From: Bryobacterales bacterium | GTDB taxonomy: Bacteria > Acidobacteriota > Terriglobia > Bryobacterales > Bryobacteraceae | Assembly: GCA_026954325.1 (NCBI GenBank) | Contig: JAIXKK010000086.1 | Coordinates: 16,560 to 80,559 of the forward strand | Direction: 5' to 3' | Length of the DNA: 64,000 nucleotides | Shown: positions 16,529 to 25,431 of the stretch, piece by piece | Numbering within the stretch: position 1 is the first letter of the stretch | How the letters are laid out: each line of letters begins with the position of its first letter | Notes under the pieces: generated by a model | The model's input: only the letters and a program-made list of their open reading frames with translations | Told to the model about the DNA's origin: nothing | The model's database searches: none | Translations under genes and position numbers: made by a program

Positions 16529-17365
16529 ATGGATGTCTACGAGGAACTGGTGCGCCTGCGCCGCTCCGGTCAGAAGTGCGCCATCGCTACCATCGTTCAG
16601 GTGAACGGCTCCATCCCCAGCTATGAGAGCGCCAAGTTGCTCGTCCGCGAGGACGGCAGCATGGTGGGCACCATCGGCGGCGGTTGCGTCGAAGCCGAAG
16701 TCTGGAACGCCGCCCGCGAGGCCATGGAGACAGAGCGCTCCCACCACATGACGTTCAACCTCGGCCAGGACGCCGCCTATGACAACGGACTCATCTGCGG
16801 CGGCCAGCTCAATATCTTCATCGAGCCCGTCCTTCCCCAGCCCTTCGCCTACATTTTCGGAGCAGGCCACATCTCGAAGAGCCTTTCCAAGATCGCTGAC
16901 CTCGCCGGGTTCGCCACCGTCATCATCGACAACCGTGAGCAGTTCGCCAGCCGTGACCGCTTTCCCGAAGCCGGCTCCATCTTCGCCGAAGAGTACGAAG
17001 ACGCTTTCCCCAAACTCGAGGTCAACGAAAGCTCCTACATCATCATCGTCACCCGCGGCCACCGCGACGACATGCGCGTGCTCCGCTGGGCTGTCTCCAC
17101 TCCGGCGCGCTACGTCGCCATGATCGGAAGCCGCCGCAAGACCATCAACGTCGTCAAGGAGCTGGAAAAAGAGGGCATCCCCCGCTCCGCCTTCGAAAAG
17201 ATTCATGCTCCCATGGGCTTCGACATCGGAGCCATCACGCCCGAAGAGATCGCCGTCTCCGTGGTTGCTGAAATGATCGCCGTGCGCCGTAATCCCGATT
17301 CCGATTGGCGCAAGGTCACCAAATCCATCTTTGTCAACGAAGCTTACCGGATCCGGTCGAAGTGA
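16529..17365 (+). CDS. XdhC/CoxI family molybdoenzyme maturation protein
   Basis: A 278-residue protein with both halves of the family. The N-terminal XdhC_CoxI domain (about 1-75) contains CAIATIVQVNGSIPSY and GTIGGGCVEAEVW, where the GGGC(V/I)E motif binds molybdenum cofactor. The C-terminal Rossmann domain (about 105-250) starts AYIFGAGHISKSLSKIA and includes IIIVTRGHRDDMRVLRWAV and YVAMIGSRRK. XdhC-type proteins insert sulfurated Moco into xanthine-dehydrogenase or CO-dehydrogenase-like hydroxylases. The next gene, which overlaps by four bases (GTGA), is a MocA-like transferase, a typical pairing. No hydroxylase subunit gene is in the window. GGTATAATTC lies about 20 bases upstream of the ATG and may be the -10 box. 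Confidence 0.92.
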   Translation: MDVYEELVRLRRSGQKCAIATIVQVNGSIPSYESAKLLVREDGSMVGTIGGGCVEAEVWNAAREAMETERSHHMTFNLGQDAAYDNGLICGGQLNIFIEPVLPQPFAYIFGAGHISKSLSKIADLAGFATVIIDNREQFASRDRFPEAGSIFAEEYEDAFPKLEVNESSYIIIVTRGHRDDMRVLRWAVSTPARYVAMIGSRRKTINVVKELEKEGIPRSAFEKIHAPMGFDIGAITPEEIAVSVVAEMIAVRRNPDSDWRKVTKSIFVNEAYRIRSK

Positions 17366-17952
17366 ACTGTACAGGTGTGATCCTGGCCGCCGGCGCATCC
17401 CGCCGCATGGGCCGTCCGAAAGCCCTGCTCTCCCTCGGCGGCGAGACTTTCGTGGATCGCCTCATCCGGGTCTTTCAATCCTGCCGCGCCGAAGTCATCG
17501 TCGTCCTCGGCCATCATGCCGCCGCTATTCGCCCTCTCATCCGCTCCGCTGCCATCGCCGTCAACCCTGACCCCGGCCGCGGCCAGCTCAGTTCCCTCCA
17601 GTGTGGTCTCGCCCTCCTCCCGCCCTCCGCGGATGCGTTCCTCTTCACTCCCGTCGATTGCCCCTCCGTCAGCGAGTCCACCGTCCGCTCACTTCTCGAA
17701 GCTCTCGCCGCCCATCCGGATTCGCTGCTCGCCATTCCCCGCTATCAGGAACGCCGCGGCCATCCGGTCGTCTGCCGCGCCTCCCTCGCCCGGGAATTCC
17801 TTTCCCTCCCTCCCACCGCTCAGGCGCGCGAAGTGGTTCACCGCCATGTGGACCGGACCATCTACCTCGACACCGGTGACCCCGGCATCCTTGTCGACAT
17901 TGACGACCAGCAAGCCTATGACCGGCTGGTGAGCCAGGCCTCCCTCCTATGA
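17362..17952 (+). CDS. MocA-like molybdenum cofactor cytidylyltransferase / nucleotidyltransferase
   Basis: A 196-residue GT-A-fold nucleotidyltransferase. The signature LAAGASRRMGRPKALLSLGG (about residues 8-27) binds the nucleotide, and LFTPVDCPSVSESTV (about 93-107) carries the metal-binding Asp. ERRGHPVVC and DIDDQQAYDRL complete the MobA/MocA pattern. MocA attaches CMP to molybdopterin to form the MCD cofactor needed by xanthine-oxidase-type enzymes. The GTG start at 17362 overlaps the xdhC stop, and the 3' end overlaps the next gene (ATGA), so three genes are translationally linked. The CTP specificity is inferred from the xdhC context. Confidence 0.87.
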   Translation: MNCTGVILAAGASRRMGRPKALLSLGGETFVDRLIRVFQSCRAEVIVVLGHHAAAIRPLIRSAAIAVNPDPGRGQLSSLQCGLALLPPSADAFLFTPVDCPSVSESTVRSLLEALAAHPDSLLAIPRYQERRGHPVVCRASLAREFLSLPPTAQAREVVHRHVDRTIYLDTGDPGILVDIDDQQAYDRLVSQASLL

Positions 17953-20267
17953 ATCGCCGCCTCCTCACCGCCACGGTGCTATTGCTCGTCCTGGCCGCCG
18001 CCGGCATCCCGTTTCTTCGCGCCGACCGCTTCAGCGGCCGCATTCACACCGCTCTCGAACAGGCGCTCCACCGCAAAGTGGAAATCATCGGCGGAATCCA
18101 TTTCAATCTCTGGCCCGGCCCCGGATTCTCCATCTCCAACGTCGTCATCCACGAAGACCCCGCCATCGGCATCGAGCCCTTCGCCTATGTCGCCTCCCTC
18201 GACGCCACCGTCAGCCTGCTCGCCATGCTGCGCGGACGCTGGGAGGTATCCGGCATCCTCCTCGATGAGCCCAACGTCAATCTCGTCAAACAGACCACGG
18301 GCTCCTGGAATATCCGCCCCCTTCTCACCGGCGCCGCTCCCGGCCCCCATTTCCGCTTTCCCGATATCCAGGTGCGCGGCGGCCGCATCAATCTCAAGTT
18401 CGGCGACACGAAATCTGTTCTTTATTTCGCCAATGCGGACCTCGACATCACTGCTGATAGTGAAACCGCCGTCCGCCTCCGTTTCACCATGGATCCTGCC
18501 CGAACGGACCGGCCCGCCCAGAGCATCGGCACGCTGCTCGGCGGCGGCGTCTACCGCTGGCCGGAATCGCGGCCGGGCCAGGCCGATCTCGACCTCGAAC
18601 TCGAGCGCAGCGCGCTCTCCGAAATCGTTACCCTCCTCGAAGGACGCGGCGCCGGAATGCGCGGCTTCCTTGCGTCCCGCGCCCGCGTCACCGGCCCCCT
18701 CTCCAATCTCAAAATCGAAGGCAGCATCCGCCTCGAGGACATCCAGCGTTGGGAACTCTTCCGCTCCGGCGCCGGAAGCTCCGCTCTGCGCTACCAAGGC
18801 AAGCTCGATTTTCCCGCCGGCGAACTCGACCTTGAAACCCTTTCCGAATCGCCCGATGCCCCATTCCGCCTCCGCGTGCGCGGCCATTCGCTTCAGGACA
18901 ACGCCTCCTGGGGCGCATTGCTCCGCTTCGACAAGCTCCCGGTCAGCGCCCTCACCAGCGTGTTCCAGTTCATGAACGTTACCCTGCCCAGCAGGGTGGC
19001 TCTCGAGGGCAAAATCAGCGGAGTGCTCGGCTATTCGCCCGCCCATGGCTTGCAGGGCCTCCTCGAATTGCCCGAAGCCTCCGTCAAGAGCGGCGGCATC
19101 GGCTTCCAACTGCGCGAAGCCCGCTTCGCTGTTGAGGGCGAGCAGTTCCGCCTCCTTCCCGCCACTCTCGATCTCGGCAACGAAAAATCCGCCCAGGTCG
19201 AGGGCCGGTATAGCCCCACTGCCCAGTCCTTCACCTGGCGCACAGGCAACATCCTGATGCCTGTCAAAGATCTCCTGGCCAACTACAAACAGTTGCTCGG
19301 CACGGGCATTCCCCTCCTTGACCAGCTCGAAAAGGGCGACTGGCGCGGAACCCTTCAGTTTGAAAAGACCGGCGACGATCCGGCGCATTGGACCGGACAG
19401 TTCACCCTCCGCAATGCCCGCCTGGAAATTCCCGGCCTGGCCTCGCCCGTCGATATCGAAACCGCAACCGGAGCCATCCTCCGCAACCGCCTTCGCCTCG
19501 ACTCGGTCACCGGAAACGCCGGCGAGGTCGCCTTCCAGGCCGCCTACCGTCAGGAAACCTCCGGCCCGCGGCCAAATCACTTCAAGGTCCACATCGAGGA
19601 AGTGGATGCATCCGACCTGGAAGCTCTGTTCCTCCCCACTCTGAAACGCGGTGGCTTTCTTCGCTCGCTCAGCTTCCGCGCCGCCATCCCTCAGTGGCTG
19701 CATGACCGGCGCCTCGAAGCCGAAGTCGCCGTCGATTCCATCCTCTCCGCCGGTACCCCGCTCGGCAGCCTTCACGGCTTGGTCCTTTGGGATGGTCCCG
19801 AGGTGGAACTGAGGAAAGCCAGGTGGGCCCATGAGGAATCCTCCGGCGCCGGCGGCATCCACCTCCGCCTTTCCCGCGCGGAACCTGAATACCGTATCAC
19901 GGCCGAGTTCCGGAACCTCCCCTTTAAGGGAGGCGTTATCGATGCCGAGGGCAAGGCGCAGACCAGCGGCGCCGGTTTCGCGCTGCTCCGTAATATCACC
20001 TCCACCGGCAGGTTCACCGGCCGCGAATTAACCTTCTCCGGGCAGGACGGCTTCGCCACCATCGTAGGCGCCTATGAGCTTTCTGTCCCCCGCGGCGTGC
20101 CCGTGCTGAAGCTCAGCGCTCTCGAAGCCTCCAGTGGAGACGAACTGTTCACCGGCCAGGGCGCTACCGAAAACGACGGCAAACTTTATGTGGATCTCAC
20201 TTCCGGCAGAAAGAAGCTGCGCATGGCCGGAACCCTTTGGCCATTCCATCTCGATGTGCACAACTGA
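17949..20267 (+). CDS. AsmA-family inner-membrane-anchored protein
   Basis: A 772-residue protein with one N-terminal membrane helix (about 5-25, LLTATVLLLVLAAAGIPFL) and a long beta-rich periplasmic part. Residues 30-120 contain ALEQALHRKVEIIGGIHFNLWPGPGF and ISNVVIHEDPAIG, the conserved AsmA N-terminal module, and LLDEPNVNLVKQTTGSWNI follows. AsmA/TamB-like proteins are thought to carry phospholipids across the periplasm or to affect outer-membrane assembly. It starts within the stop codon of the mocA-like gene, which is a curious operon partner and may be chance packing. It ends 47 bases before trpE(G). Confidence 0.87.
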   Translation: MNRRLLTATVLLLVLAAAGIPFLRADRFSGRIHTALEQALHRKVEIIGGIHFNLWPGPGFSISNVVIHEDPAIGIEPFAYVASLDATVSLLAMLRGRWEVSGILLDEPNVNLVKQTTGSWNIRPLLTGAAPGPHFRFPDIQVRGGRINLKFGDTKSVLYFANADLDITADSETAVRLRFTMDPARTDRPAQSIGTLLGGGVYRWPESRPGQADLDLELERSALSEIVTLLEGRGAGMRGFLASRARVTGPLSNLKIEGSIRLEDIQRWELFRSGAGSSALRYQGKLDFPAGELDLETLSESPDAPFRLRVRGHSLQDNASWGALLRFDKLPVSALTSVFQFMNVTLPSRVALEGKISGVLGYSPAHGLQGLLELPEASVKSGGIGFQLREARFAVEGEQFRLLPATLDLGNEKSAQVEGRYSPTAQSFTWRTGNILMPVKDLLANYKQLLGTGIPLLDQLEKGDWRGTLQFEKTGDDPAHWTGQFTLRNARLEIPGLASPVDIETATGAILRNRLRLDSVTGNAGEVAFQAAYRQETSGPRPNHFKVHIEEVDASDLEALFLPTLKRGGFLRSLSFRAAIPQWLHDRRLEAEVAVDSILSAGTPLGSLHGLVLWDGPEVELRKARWAHEESSGAGGIHLRLSRAEPEYRITAEFRNLPFKGGVIDAEGKAQTSGAGFALLRNITSTGRFTGRELTFSGQDGFATIVGAYELSVPRGVPVLKLSALEASSGDELFTGQGATENDGKLYVDLTSGRKKLRMAGTLWPFHLDVHN

Positions 20268-20314
20268 TGGACAAACCCTGGTATTCTAACTAGAACCACT
20301 CCCCCGAGGTGCTT

Positions 20315-22465
20315 ATGCGACAACTTCGTTATTCGACCCGCGGCGGCATCCAGGTCACGCGAACCGTCTCCAAGGTCCCCTTCAAACGCGGCCTCGAGAA
20401 ACTGATGCGCGAATTGGACTCCCGCCGCGGCTTCTACTTCTCTTCCGGTTACGAATACCCGGGGCGTTATTCGCGTTGGGATATCGCCTCGCTTTGTCCT
20501 CCCCTCGAGATCACCGGCGCCGGCCGCGAGATGGAATTCCGCCCGCTCAACCTGCGCGGCCGGATGATCTGTGAAATGCTGCTGCCCGTCCTCTCGAACC
20601 ATCCCCACTGGGAATCGTTCCACGCCTCCGCCGGCTCGCTTCACGGGCGCCTCAAACCCCTCGAAGGCCTCTTCCCCGAAGAACAGCGCAGCCGTCAGCC
20701 TTCGCCCTTCTCCATCATCCGCGCCCTCATCGAGGAGTTTGGCCATCCCGAGGATAGCCGCCTCGCCCTCGCCGGTGCTTTCGGCTACGACCTCTTGCTT
20801 CAGTTCGACCCCATTCAACTGAAACTGCCCCGCCGCGACACGAAAATCCTTCATCTCTTCCTCTGCGACGACATCTATTTCATGGACCGCAAGAAGGAAG
20901 TCATCGAGCGCTATTCCTACGAATTCGAGCGCGACAGCATCTCCACCCTCGGCCTTGCTCGCGATGGCGAGTTCATCCCTCCCCCTGCTCCCCGCGAGCC
21001 AAGCCCCATCTCCTCGGACCATACCCCCGAAGAGTACATGGCGAATGTCGAGAAAGTGCGCGCCGGCATGAAACAGGGCGACTTCTACGAAGTGGTCCTC
21101 CGCCAGACCTTCCGCACCCACTATTCCGGCAGCCCCTCGAAGCTCTTCGAGCGCATCCAGCAACTCAGCCCCAGCCCCTACGAGTTCTGCATTCAGTTCG
21201 GCGGCGAGCAACTGGTGGGCGCATCCCCGGAAATGTTCGTCCGCGTCGAAGGCGCGCGCGTCGAAACCTGCCCCATCTCCGGCACCGCCCGCCGCACCGG
21301 AGACCCCATGGCCGATGCCGATGCCATCCGCGCCCTGCTCGATTCCGCCAAGGAAGAGTCCGAACTCACCATGTGCACCGACGTCGACCGCAACGACAAG
21401 TCGCGCGTCTGCGAACCCGGCTCGGTCAAAGTGATCGGGCGCCGCCTCATCGAATCCTACGCCGGCCTCTTCCACACCGTGGATCATGTCGAAGGCACGC
21501 TCGCCCCCGAGTTCGATTCCCTCGACGCCTTCCTCACTCACATGTGGGCCGTTACCGTCATCGGCGCTCCCAAGCGTGCCGCCGCCCAGGCCGTCGAGAA
21601 TATCGAAAAGAACGCCCGCGGCTGGTATGGCGGAGCCGTCGGCATGATCTCGATGAACGGCGACATCAACACCGGCATCCTCATCCGCACCACCTACCTC
21701 CGCGACGGCATCGCCGAATATCCCGTCGGAGCCACCATCCTCTACGATTCCATCCCCGCGAACGAAGAACGTGAAACGCGCCTCAAGGCCACCGGCTTCT
21801 TCCGCGCCCTCGAGCCGCCCGCCGCTCCCGTGCCTGCCCCAGCGGTTCACATCCCTTCCACTGAGGGCAAGGGTGTGAAAATGCTCCTCGTCGACAATGA
21901 CGATTGCTTCATCCACACCCTCGCCAATTACGCCCGCCAGACCGGAGCCGAGGTCGTCACCTACCGCTCCGGCTTCCCGCTCGAAATGATTCATCAGGTC
22001 GCCCCGAGCCTCGTCCTCATTTCGCCCGGACCCGGCCGTCCCTCCGACTTCGGAATCCCCGGCCTTGTCCGCTTCGGCGCGCGCCTCGGCGTCCCTATGT
22101 TCGGCGTCTGCCTGGGCCTCCAGGGCATCGTCGAGGCCTTCGGCGGCGAACTCGGCGTGCTCGACTACCCCATGCACGGCAAGCCTTCCATGGTCACCCA
22201 CGCCGGCAAAGGTGTGTTCGAAGGCCTTCCCGAAACTTTCCGCGTGGGCCGCTATCATTCGCTCTACGCTCTCAGGGACAGACTGCCCTCGTGCCTCGAA
22301 GTTACCGCCGAATCCGAGGACGGCGTCATTATGGGTGTCCGCCATCGCGAATTGCCCATCGAAGCCGTTCAGTTCCACCCCGAATCCATGCTCTCTCTCG
22401 AAGGCAATTGCGGCCTCCATCTCATGGAGAACGTGGTCAAACTCCATGGCCGCGCGCGAGTCTGA
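20315..22465 (+). CDS. trpE(G): Fused anthranilate synthase, component I plus glutamine amidotransferase
   Basis: A 716-residue single-chain anthranilate synthase, converting chorismate and glutamine to anthranilate for tryptophan. Residues 1-510 are the TrpE part with YMANVEKVRAGMKQGDFYEVVL, CPISGTARRTGDP, TMCTDVDRNDKSRVCEPGSV and GAVGMISMNGDINTGI. Residues about 525-716 are the TrpG part with LLVDNDDCFIHTLANYARQ, ISPGPGRPSDF, the nucleophile in FGVCLGLQGIVEAFGG and VQFHPESM carrying His and Glu. Such TrpE(G) fusions are best known in rhizobia, Azospirillum and some other phyla. ATG at 20315 follows CGAGGT; a GTG at 20309 is an alternative. No other trp gene is adjacent. Confidence 0.93.
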   Translation: MRQLRYSTRGGIQVTRTVSKVPFKRGLEKLMRELDSRRGFYFSSGYEYPGRYSRWDIASLCPPLEITGAGREMEFRPLNLRGRMICEMLLPVLSNHPHWESFHASAGSLHGRLKPLEGLFPEEQRSRQPSPFSIIRALIEEFGHPEDSRLALAGAFGYDLLLQFDPIQLKLPRRDTKILHLFLCDDIYFMDRKKEVIERYSYEFERDSISTLGLARDGEFIPPPAPREPSPISSDHTPEEYMANVEKVRAGMKQGDFYEVVLRQTFRTHYSGSPSKLFERIQQLSPSPYEFCIQFGGEQLVGASPEMFVRVEGARVETCPISGTARRTGDPMADADAIRALLDSAKEESELTMCTDVDRNDKSRVCEPGSVKVIGRRLIESYAGLFHTVDHVEGTLAPEFDSLDAFLTHMWAVTVIGAPKRAAAQAVENIEKNARGWYGGAVGMISMNGDINTGILIRTTYLRDGIAEYPVGATILYDSIPANEERETRLKATGFFRALEPPAAPVPAPAVHIPSTEGKGVKMLLVDNDDCFIHTLANYARQTGAEVVTYRSGFPLEMIHQVAPSLVLISPGPGRPSDFGIPGLVRFGARLGVPMFGVCLGLQGIVEAFGGELGVLDYPMHGKPSMVTHAGKGVFEGLPETFRVGRYHSLYALRDRLPSCLEVTAESEDGVIMGVRHRELPIEAVQFHPESMLSLEGNCGLHLMENVVKLHGRARV

Positions 22466-22820
22466 CGCCGTGCGCATCTGGCATAAGATCCTCATCGCGA
22501 TAGCCGCGGCCGCCGTCTCCTTCGTCCTGTTCATCAACTACTGCGGGCTCGTCTACCAGTGCGGCTGTACGTGGCTGTGGGCCGGCGCCGCCGATCACTG
22601 CAACATCCACACCGCGGGCCGCCACTGTCCCTGGTGCGCCTTGAGCCAGACAGGCCGGAATCTCGTCCTGCTCTCCATCATCATTCCCCAACTCGTTGTG
22701 TGTTTCTGGCCCGCCGCATGGTCCTGGCCCAAACGGGTGTTGTTAACCTTCGTCGCCTTCCCGATTGCGGGCCTCGTTCCAGCGATTACCTTAGGACTAT
22801 GGACAGGGTACTGGAACTAA
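22446..22820 (+). CDS. Cys-rich small membrane protein, function unknown
   Basis: A 124-residue protein. A membrane helix at about 14-32 (IAIAAAAVSFVLFINYCG) is followed by a loop with YQCGCTWLWAGAADHCNIH and HCPWC, that is C-x-C, C and C-x2-C groups with several His, then two further hydrophobic segments near the C-terminus (LLSIIIPQLVVCFWP; FPIAGLVPAITLGLW). The pattern suggests a metal or haem site, or disulfides, at the membrane surface. I do not recognise a named family. The ATG at 22446 overlaps the end of trpE(G) by 20 bases, so the two are probably co-transcribed. Its 3' end is followed by the 35-residue ORF and hpnE. Confidence 0.75.
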   Translation: MAARESDAVRIWHKILIAIAAAAVSFVLFINYCGLVYQCGCTWLWAGAADHCNIHTAGRHCPWCALSQTGRNLVLLSIIIPQLVVCFWPAAWSWPKRVLLTFVAFPIAGLVPAITLGLWTGYWN

Positions 22821-22868
22821 TTAAGGTTGTGGGCTACCTCGATTCAAGCGATACTGAAATGTACTGGT

Positions 22869-22976
22869 ATGGACCCCCTCGATATGCTCTTCCTCACCAT
22901 CGTCCTCTGGATTGCCTGGAAGCTCTCCGACGACTTCGACGGCGGGAAGCGCTCGAAGCTCCCCATCGCCGGCTAA
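22869..22976 (+). CDS. 35-residue small membrane-associated ORF
   Basis: Begins MDPLDMLFLTIVLWIAWKLS and ends DDFDGGKRSKLPIAG. A hydrophobic helix of about 14 residues is followed by an acidic, then basic, tail. It fits between the Cys-rich membrane protein and hpnE on the same strand. The clean membrane-helix-plus-charged-tail design and lack of a competing frame favour a real small protein, but there is no strong ribosome binding site and homologues were not searched. Confidence 0.5.
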   Translation: MDPLDMLFLTIVLWIAWKLSDDFDGGKRSKLPIAG

Positions 22977-23001
22977 GCATTTCATCCCCGTCTTTCGCTC
23001 T

Positions 23002-24324
23002 ATGCCCCGGATTCTGATCATCGGGGGAGGATTGTCCGGCCTCGCCGCCGCCGCCGCGCTCGGCGGAGCAGGCTATGAGGTGGACCTCTACGAAAGCCGT
23101 CCGTTCCTTGGCGGACGCGCCGCATCCTACCCGCTTCCGGCAAGCGAATCCGGTGAGCACATTGACAATTGCCAGCATATCCTGTTGCGCTGCTGCGTCA
23201 ACCTGCTCGATTTCTACCGCCGCCTCGGCGTCGAAGATTCCATTCAGTTCCACCGTGATTTTTACTTCATTGAGCCCGGCGGCCGCGTGTCCACGTTCAA
23301 GGCAGGACTGCTGCCCGCCCCGCTTCACTTCACCGGATCATTCCTCAAACTACGATTCCTCTCCCTCGCCGACAAGTTCGCGATCGGAAAGGCGCTGCTC
23401 GCCATTCGCTCGGAACGCAACACGCGCCGCGACCTCGACCGCATCTCCATGCTCGACTGGCTCCACGAGAAATGTCAGACGCCCCGCGCCATCGAACGTT
23501 TCTGGCGCCAGGTGCTGGTCAGCGCCGTCAACGAGGAATTAGACCGCATGGCCGCCATCCATGGATTCCAGGTCTTCTGGCTTGGATTCCTCGCCCGCGG
23601 CAATACCTACGAAATGGGCGTCCCCTCCGTCCCATTGAGCCATCTCTACGGAGACCAAGCCTGGCGCCGCCTGCCCAACGTCCACCTCCACGAACGCGCC
23701 CCCGTCGAACGCATTGCTTTTGAGAACGGCCAAGCCGCCGGCGTGACGGTTGGCGGCGAGGTTCACACCGCTGACGCCTATCTTTCCGCCCTCCCCTTCG
23801 ACCGGCTCGCCGCCCTTGCGCCCGCGCTTCCCGTGGAATGGAACGCCTTCACCCACTCACCCATCACCGGCATCCACCTCTGGTTTGACCGCCCCGTGAC
23901 CAGCCTTCCGCACGGCTCTCTCCTCGACCGCACCATTCATTGGTTCTTCAACAAAGAGCAGGGCCGCTACCTCATGCTCGTCGTGAGCGCCTCTCGAGCG
24001 CTCACCGAAATGGCCCGTAAGGAAGTGATCGATCTCGCCGTCCGTGAACTCGGCGAGTTCCTGCCCGCCGTCCGCGATGCCCGTCTCGTCAAGGCGCATG
24101 TAGTGAAAGAGATGAAGGCCACCTTCTCCGCCGCCACCGGCCTTGAGCCCAAGCGTCCCGCGAACCTCACCGCCTGCCGCAACTTCTTCCTCGCCGGTGA
24201 CTGGACCAAATCCGGATGGCCCGCGACCATGGAAGGCGCCGTCCGCAGCGGCTACCTGGCCGCCGAAGCCATCACAACCATGTTCGGGGCGCCGCAAAGA
24301 ATTCTTCTGCCCGATATCGCCTGA
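23002..24324 (+). CDS. hpnE: Hydroxysqualene dehydroxylase-type FAD oxidoreductase
   Basis: A 440-residue amine-oxidase/phytoene-desaturase-fold enzyme. The N-terminus has the FAD motif RILIIGGGLSGLAAAAALGG, then DLYESRPFLGGRAASY, and the C-terminus FFLAGDWTKSGWPATMEGAVRSGYLAAE. The segment HIDNCQHILLRCCVNLLDFYRRLG is characteristic of HpnE, which reduces hydroxysqualene to squalene in the bacterial HpnCDE route to hopanoids. HpnC, HpnD and squalene-hopene cyclase genes are not in the window. ATG at 23002 was selected because it begins the nucleotide-binding strand; there is no obvious Shine-Dalgarno. Confidence 0.88.
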   Translation: MPRILIIGGGLSGLAAAAALGGAGYEVDLYESRPFLGGRAASYPLPASESGEHIDNCQHILLRCCVNLLDFYRRLGVEDSIQFHRDFYFIEPGGRVSTFKAGLLPAPLHFTGSFLKLRFLSLADKFAIGKALLAIRSERNTRRDLDRISMLDWLHEKCQTPRAIERFWRQVLVSAVNEELDRMAAIHGFQVFWLGFLARGNTYEMGVPSVPLSHLYGDQAWRRLPNVHLHERAPVERIAFENGQAAGVTVGGEVHTADAYLSALPFDRLAALAPALPVEWNAFTHSPITGIHLWFDRPVTSLPHGSLLDRTIHWFFNKEQGRYLMLVVSASRALTEMARKEVIDLAVRELGEFLPAVRDARLVKAHVVKEMKATFSAATGLEPKRPANLTACRNFFLAGDWTKSGWPATMEGAVRSGYLAAEAITTMFGAPQRILLPDIA

Positions 24325-24419
24325 TTCGCCGCGCGAAAATCGATTTCCGTTCGCCCTACCACACGCTTCCGCCCTCATCTACAGCCACAACGGTATCCTC
24401 TATTTCTTCATCCCGGCAT

Positions 24420-24437
24420 ACACTCCATCAGGAGTGT
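24420..24437 (+). promoter_or_regulatory. Hairpin enclosing the ribosome binding site of the M48 protease gene
   Basis: ACACTCC (24420-24426) and GGAGTGT (24431-24437) are perfect complements around the loop ATCA. The right arm is the Shine-Dalgarno itself (AGGAGTG), four bases before the ATG at 24442. In RNA the stem would hide the ribosome binding site, suggesting translational control; a T-run (24437-24440) makes an attenuator equally possible. Confidence 0.45.
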
Positions 24438-24441
24438 TTTC

Positions 24442-25431
24442 ATGAGCACCAGAGCCGTTACACTCGCCACCGTCTTTTTCTGCCTCGCCACCCTGCCCAC
24501 CCTCCCGGCAAAATCCAAGGACAAGAAGAAGGACCCGGATGAAATCGGGAATCGCGATGTCGGAAAGGGCGTCAATTTCTACTCCATCGAAAAGGAAATC
24601 GCCCTCGGCAAACAGATGGCCCAGGAGGTGGAGCATGAAGCCAAAATCATTGACGATCCCATCGTAGCCGAGTACGTCAACCGCGTCGGGCAGAACCTCG
24701 TGCGCAACTCGGACGCCAAAGTTCCCTTCACCATCAAGGTTCTCGACTCGGACGAAGTCAATGCCTTCGCCTTGCCCGGCGGGTTCTTCTTCGTCAACAG
24801 CGGGCTTATCCTCAAAGCTGAGTCCGAAGCGGAACTGGCCGGCGTGATGGCCCACGAAATCGCTCACGTCGCCGCCCGCCACGGGACCCGCCAGGCCACC
24901 AAGGGCGAGATTATCAACTACGCCAGTCTCCCGCTCATCTTCATGGGCGGCTGGACCGGCTACGCCATCCAGGGTATCGCCAGCGCCGCCATCCCTCTCG
25001 GTTTTCTCAAATTTTCACGCGGAGCCGAATCCGAAGCCGACATGCTCGGCTTGCAGTACATGTATAAGACCGGTTATGATCCCATCGCTTTCGTCGACTT
25101 CTTCGAAAAACTCGAGTCGCTCGAAAAAACGAAACCGGGAACAATGGCCAAGGTGTTTTCCACGCATCCGCTGACGGAAGACCGCATCGCCGCCGCCCAG
25201 AAGAACATCCAGGAGAATCTTCCCTCCCGCCCGGAGTATGTCATCACCACCTCCGACTTCGACAACGCCAAGGCTCGGCTCGCCATGCTGCTCAATCGCC
25301 GCAAAATCGATACGAAGGACGACAACAAGCCAAAACTCCGCCGGGCGCCCGGCGCGGGCGGCGTCGACGGGGACGCCCAGGATAAAGACGCCGGGCCCGA
25401 TGAGCGCCCCACTCTCAAGCGCCGCCCGTAG
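24442..25431 (+). CDS. Periplasmic M48 family (BepA-like) metalloprotease
   Basis: A 329-residue exported zinc protease. A signal peptide (residues 1-22, TLATVFFCLATLPTLPA) is followed by a Lys-rich linker and the M48 core: NRVGQNLVRNSDAKVPFTIK, VNAFALPGGFFFVNSGLI, the zinc motif in VMAHEIAHVAARHG (HExxH, about residue 137) and the third-ligand helix RGAESEADMLGLQYMY. The C-terminal quarter is basic and lacks the TPR domain of E. coli BepA. Such proteases trim or clear misassembled outer-membrane proteins. An RBS-occluding hairpin precedes the start. Confidence 0.92.
   Translation: MSTRAVTLATVFFCLATLPTLPAKSKDKKKDPDEIGNRDVGKGVNFYSIEKEIALGKQMAQEVEHEAKIIDDPIVAEYVNRVGQNLVRNSDAKVPFTIKVLDSDEVNAFALPGGFFFVNSGLILKAESEAELAGVMAHEIAHVAARHGTRQATKGEIINYASLPLIFMGGWTGYAIQGIASAAIPLGFLKFSRGAESEADMLGLQYMYKTGYDPIAFVDFFEKLESLEKTKPGTMAKVFSTHPLTEDRIAAAQKNIQENLPSRPEYVITTSDFDNAKARLAMLLNRRKIDTKDDNKPKLRRAPGAGGVDGDAQDKDAGPDERPTLKRRP

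Noticed and set aside
20268..20314. trp leader/attenuator in front of trpE(G)
   Set aside because: Only 47 bases separate the genes. There is no Trp-rich leader peptide and no terminator-antiterminator pair.
22801..23017. Alternative frame (MDRVLELIKVVGYLDSSDTE...) over the 35-residue ORF
   Set aside because: After the first 25 residues it becomes Arg/Leu-rich shadow sequence, and the other frame has a cleaner membrane-protein pattern.
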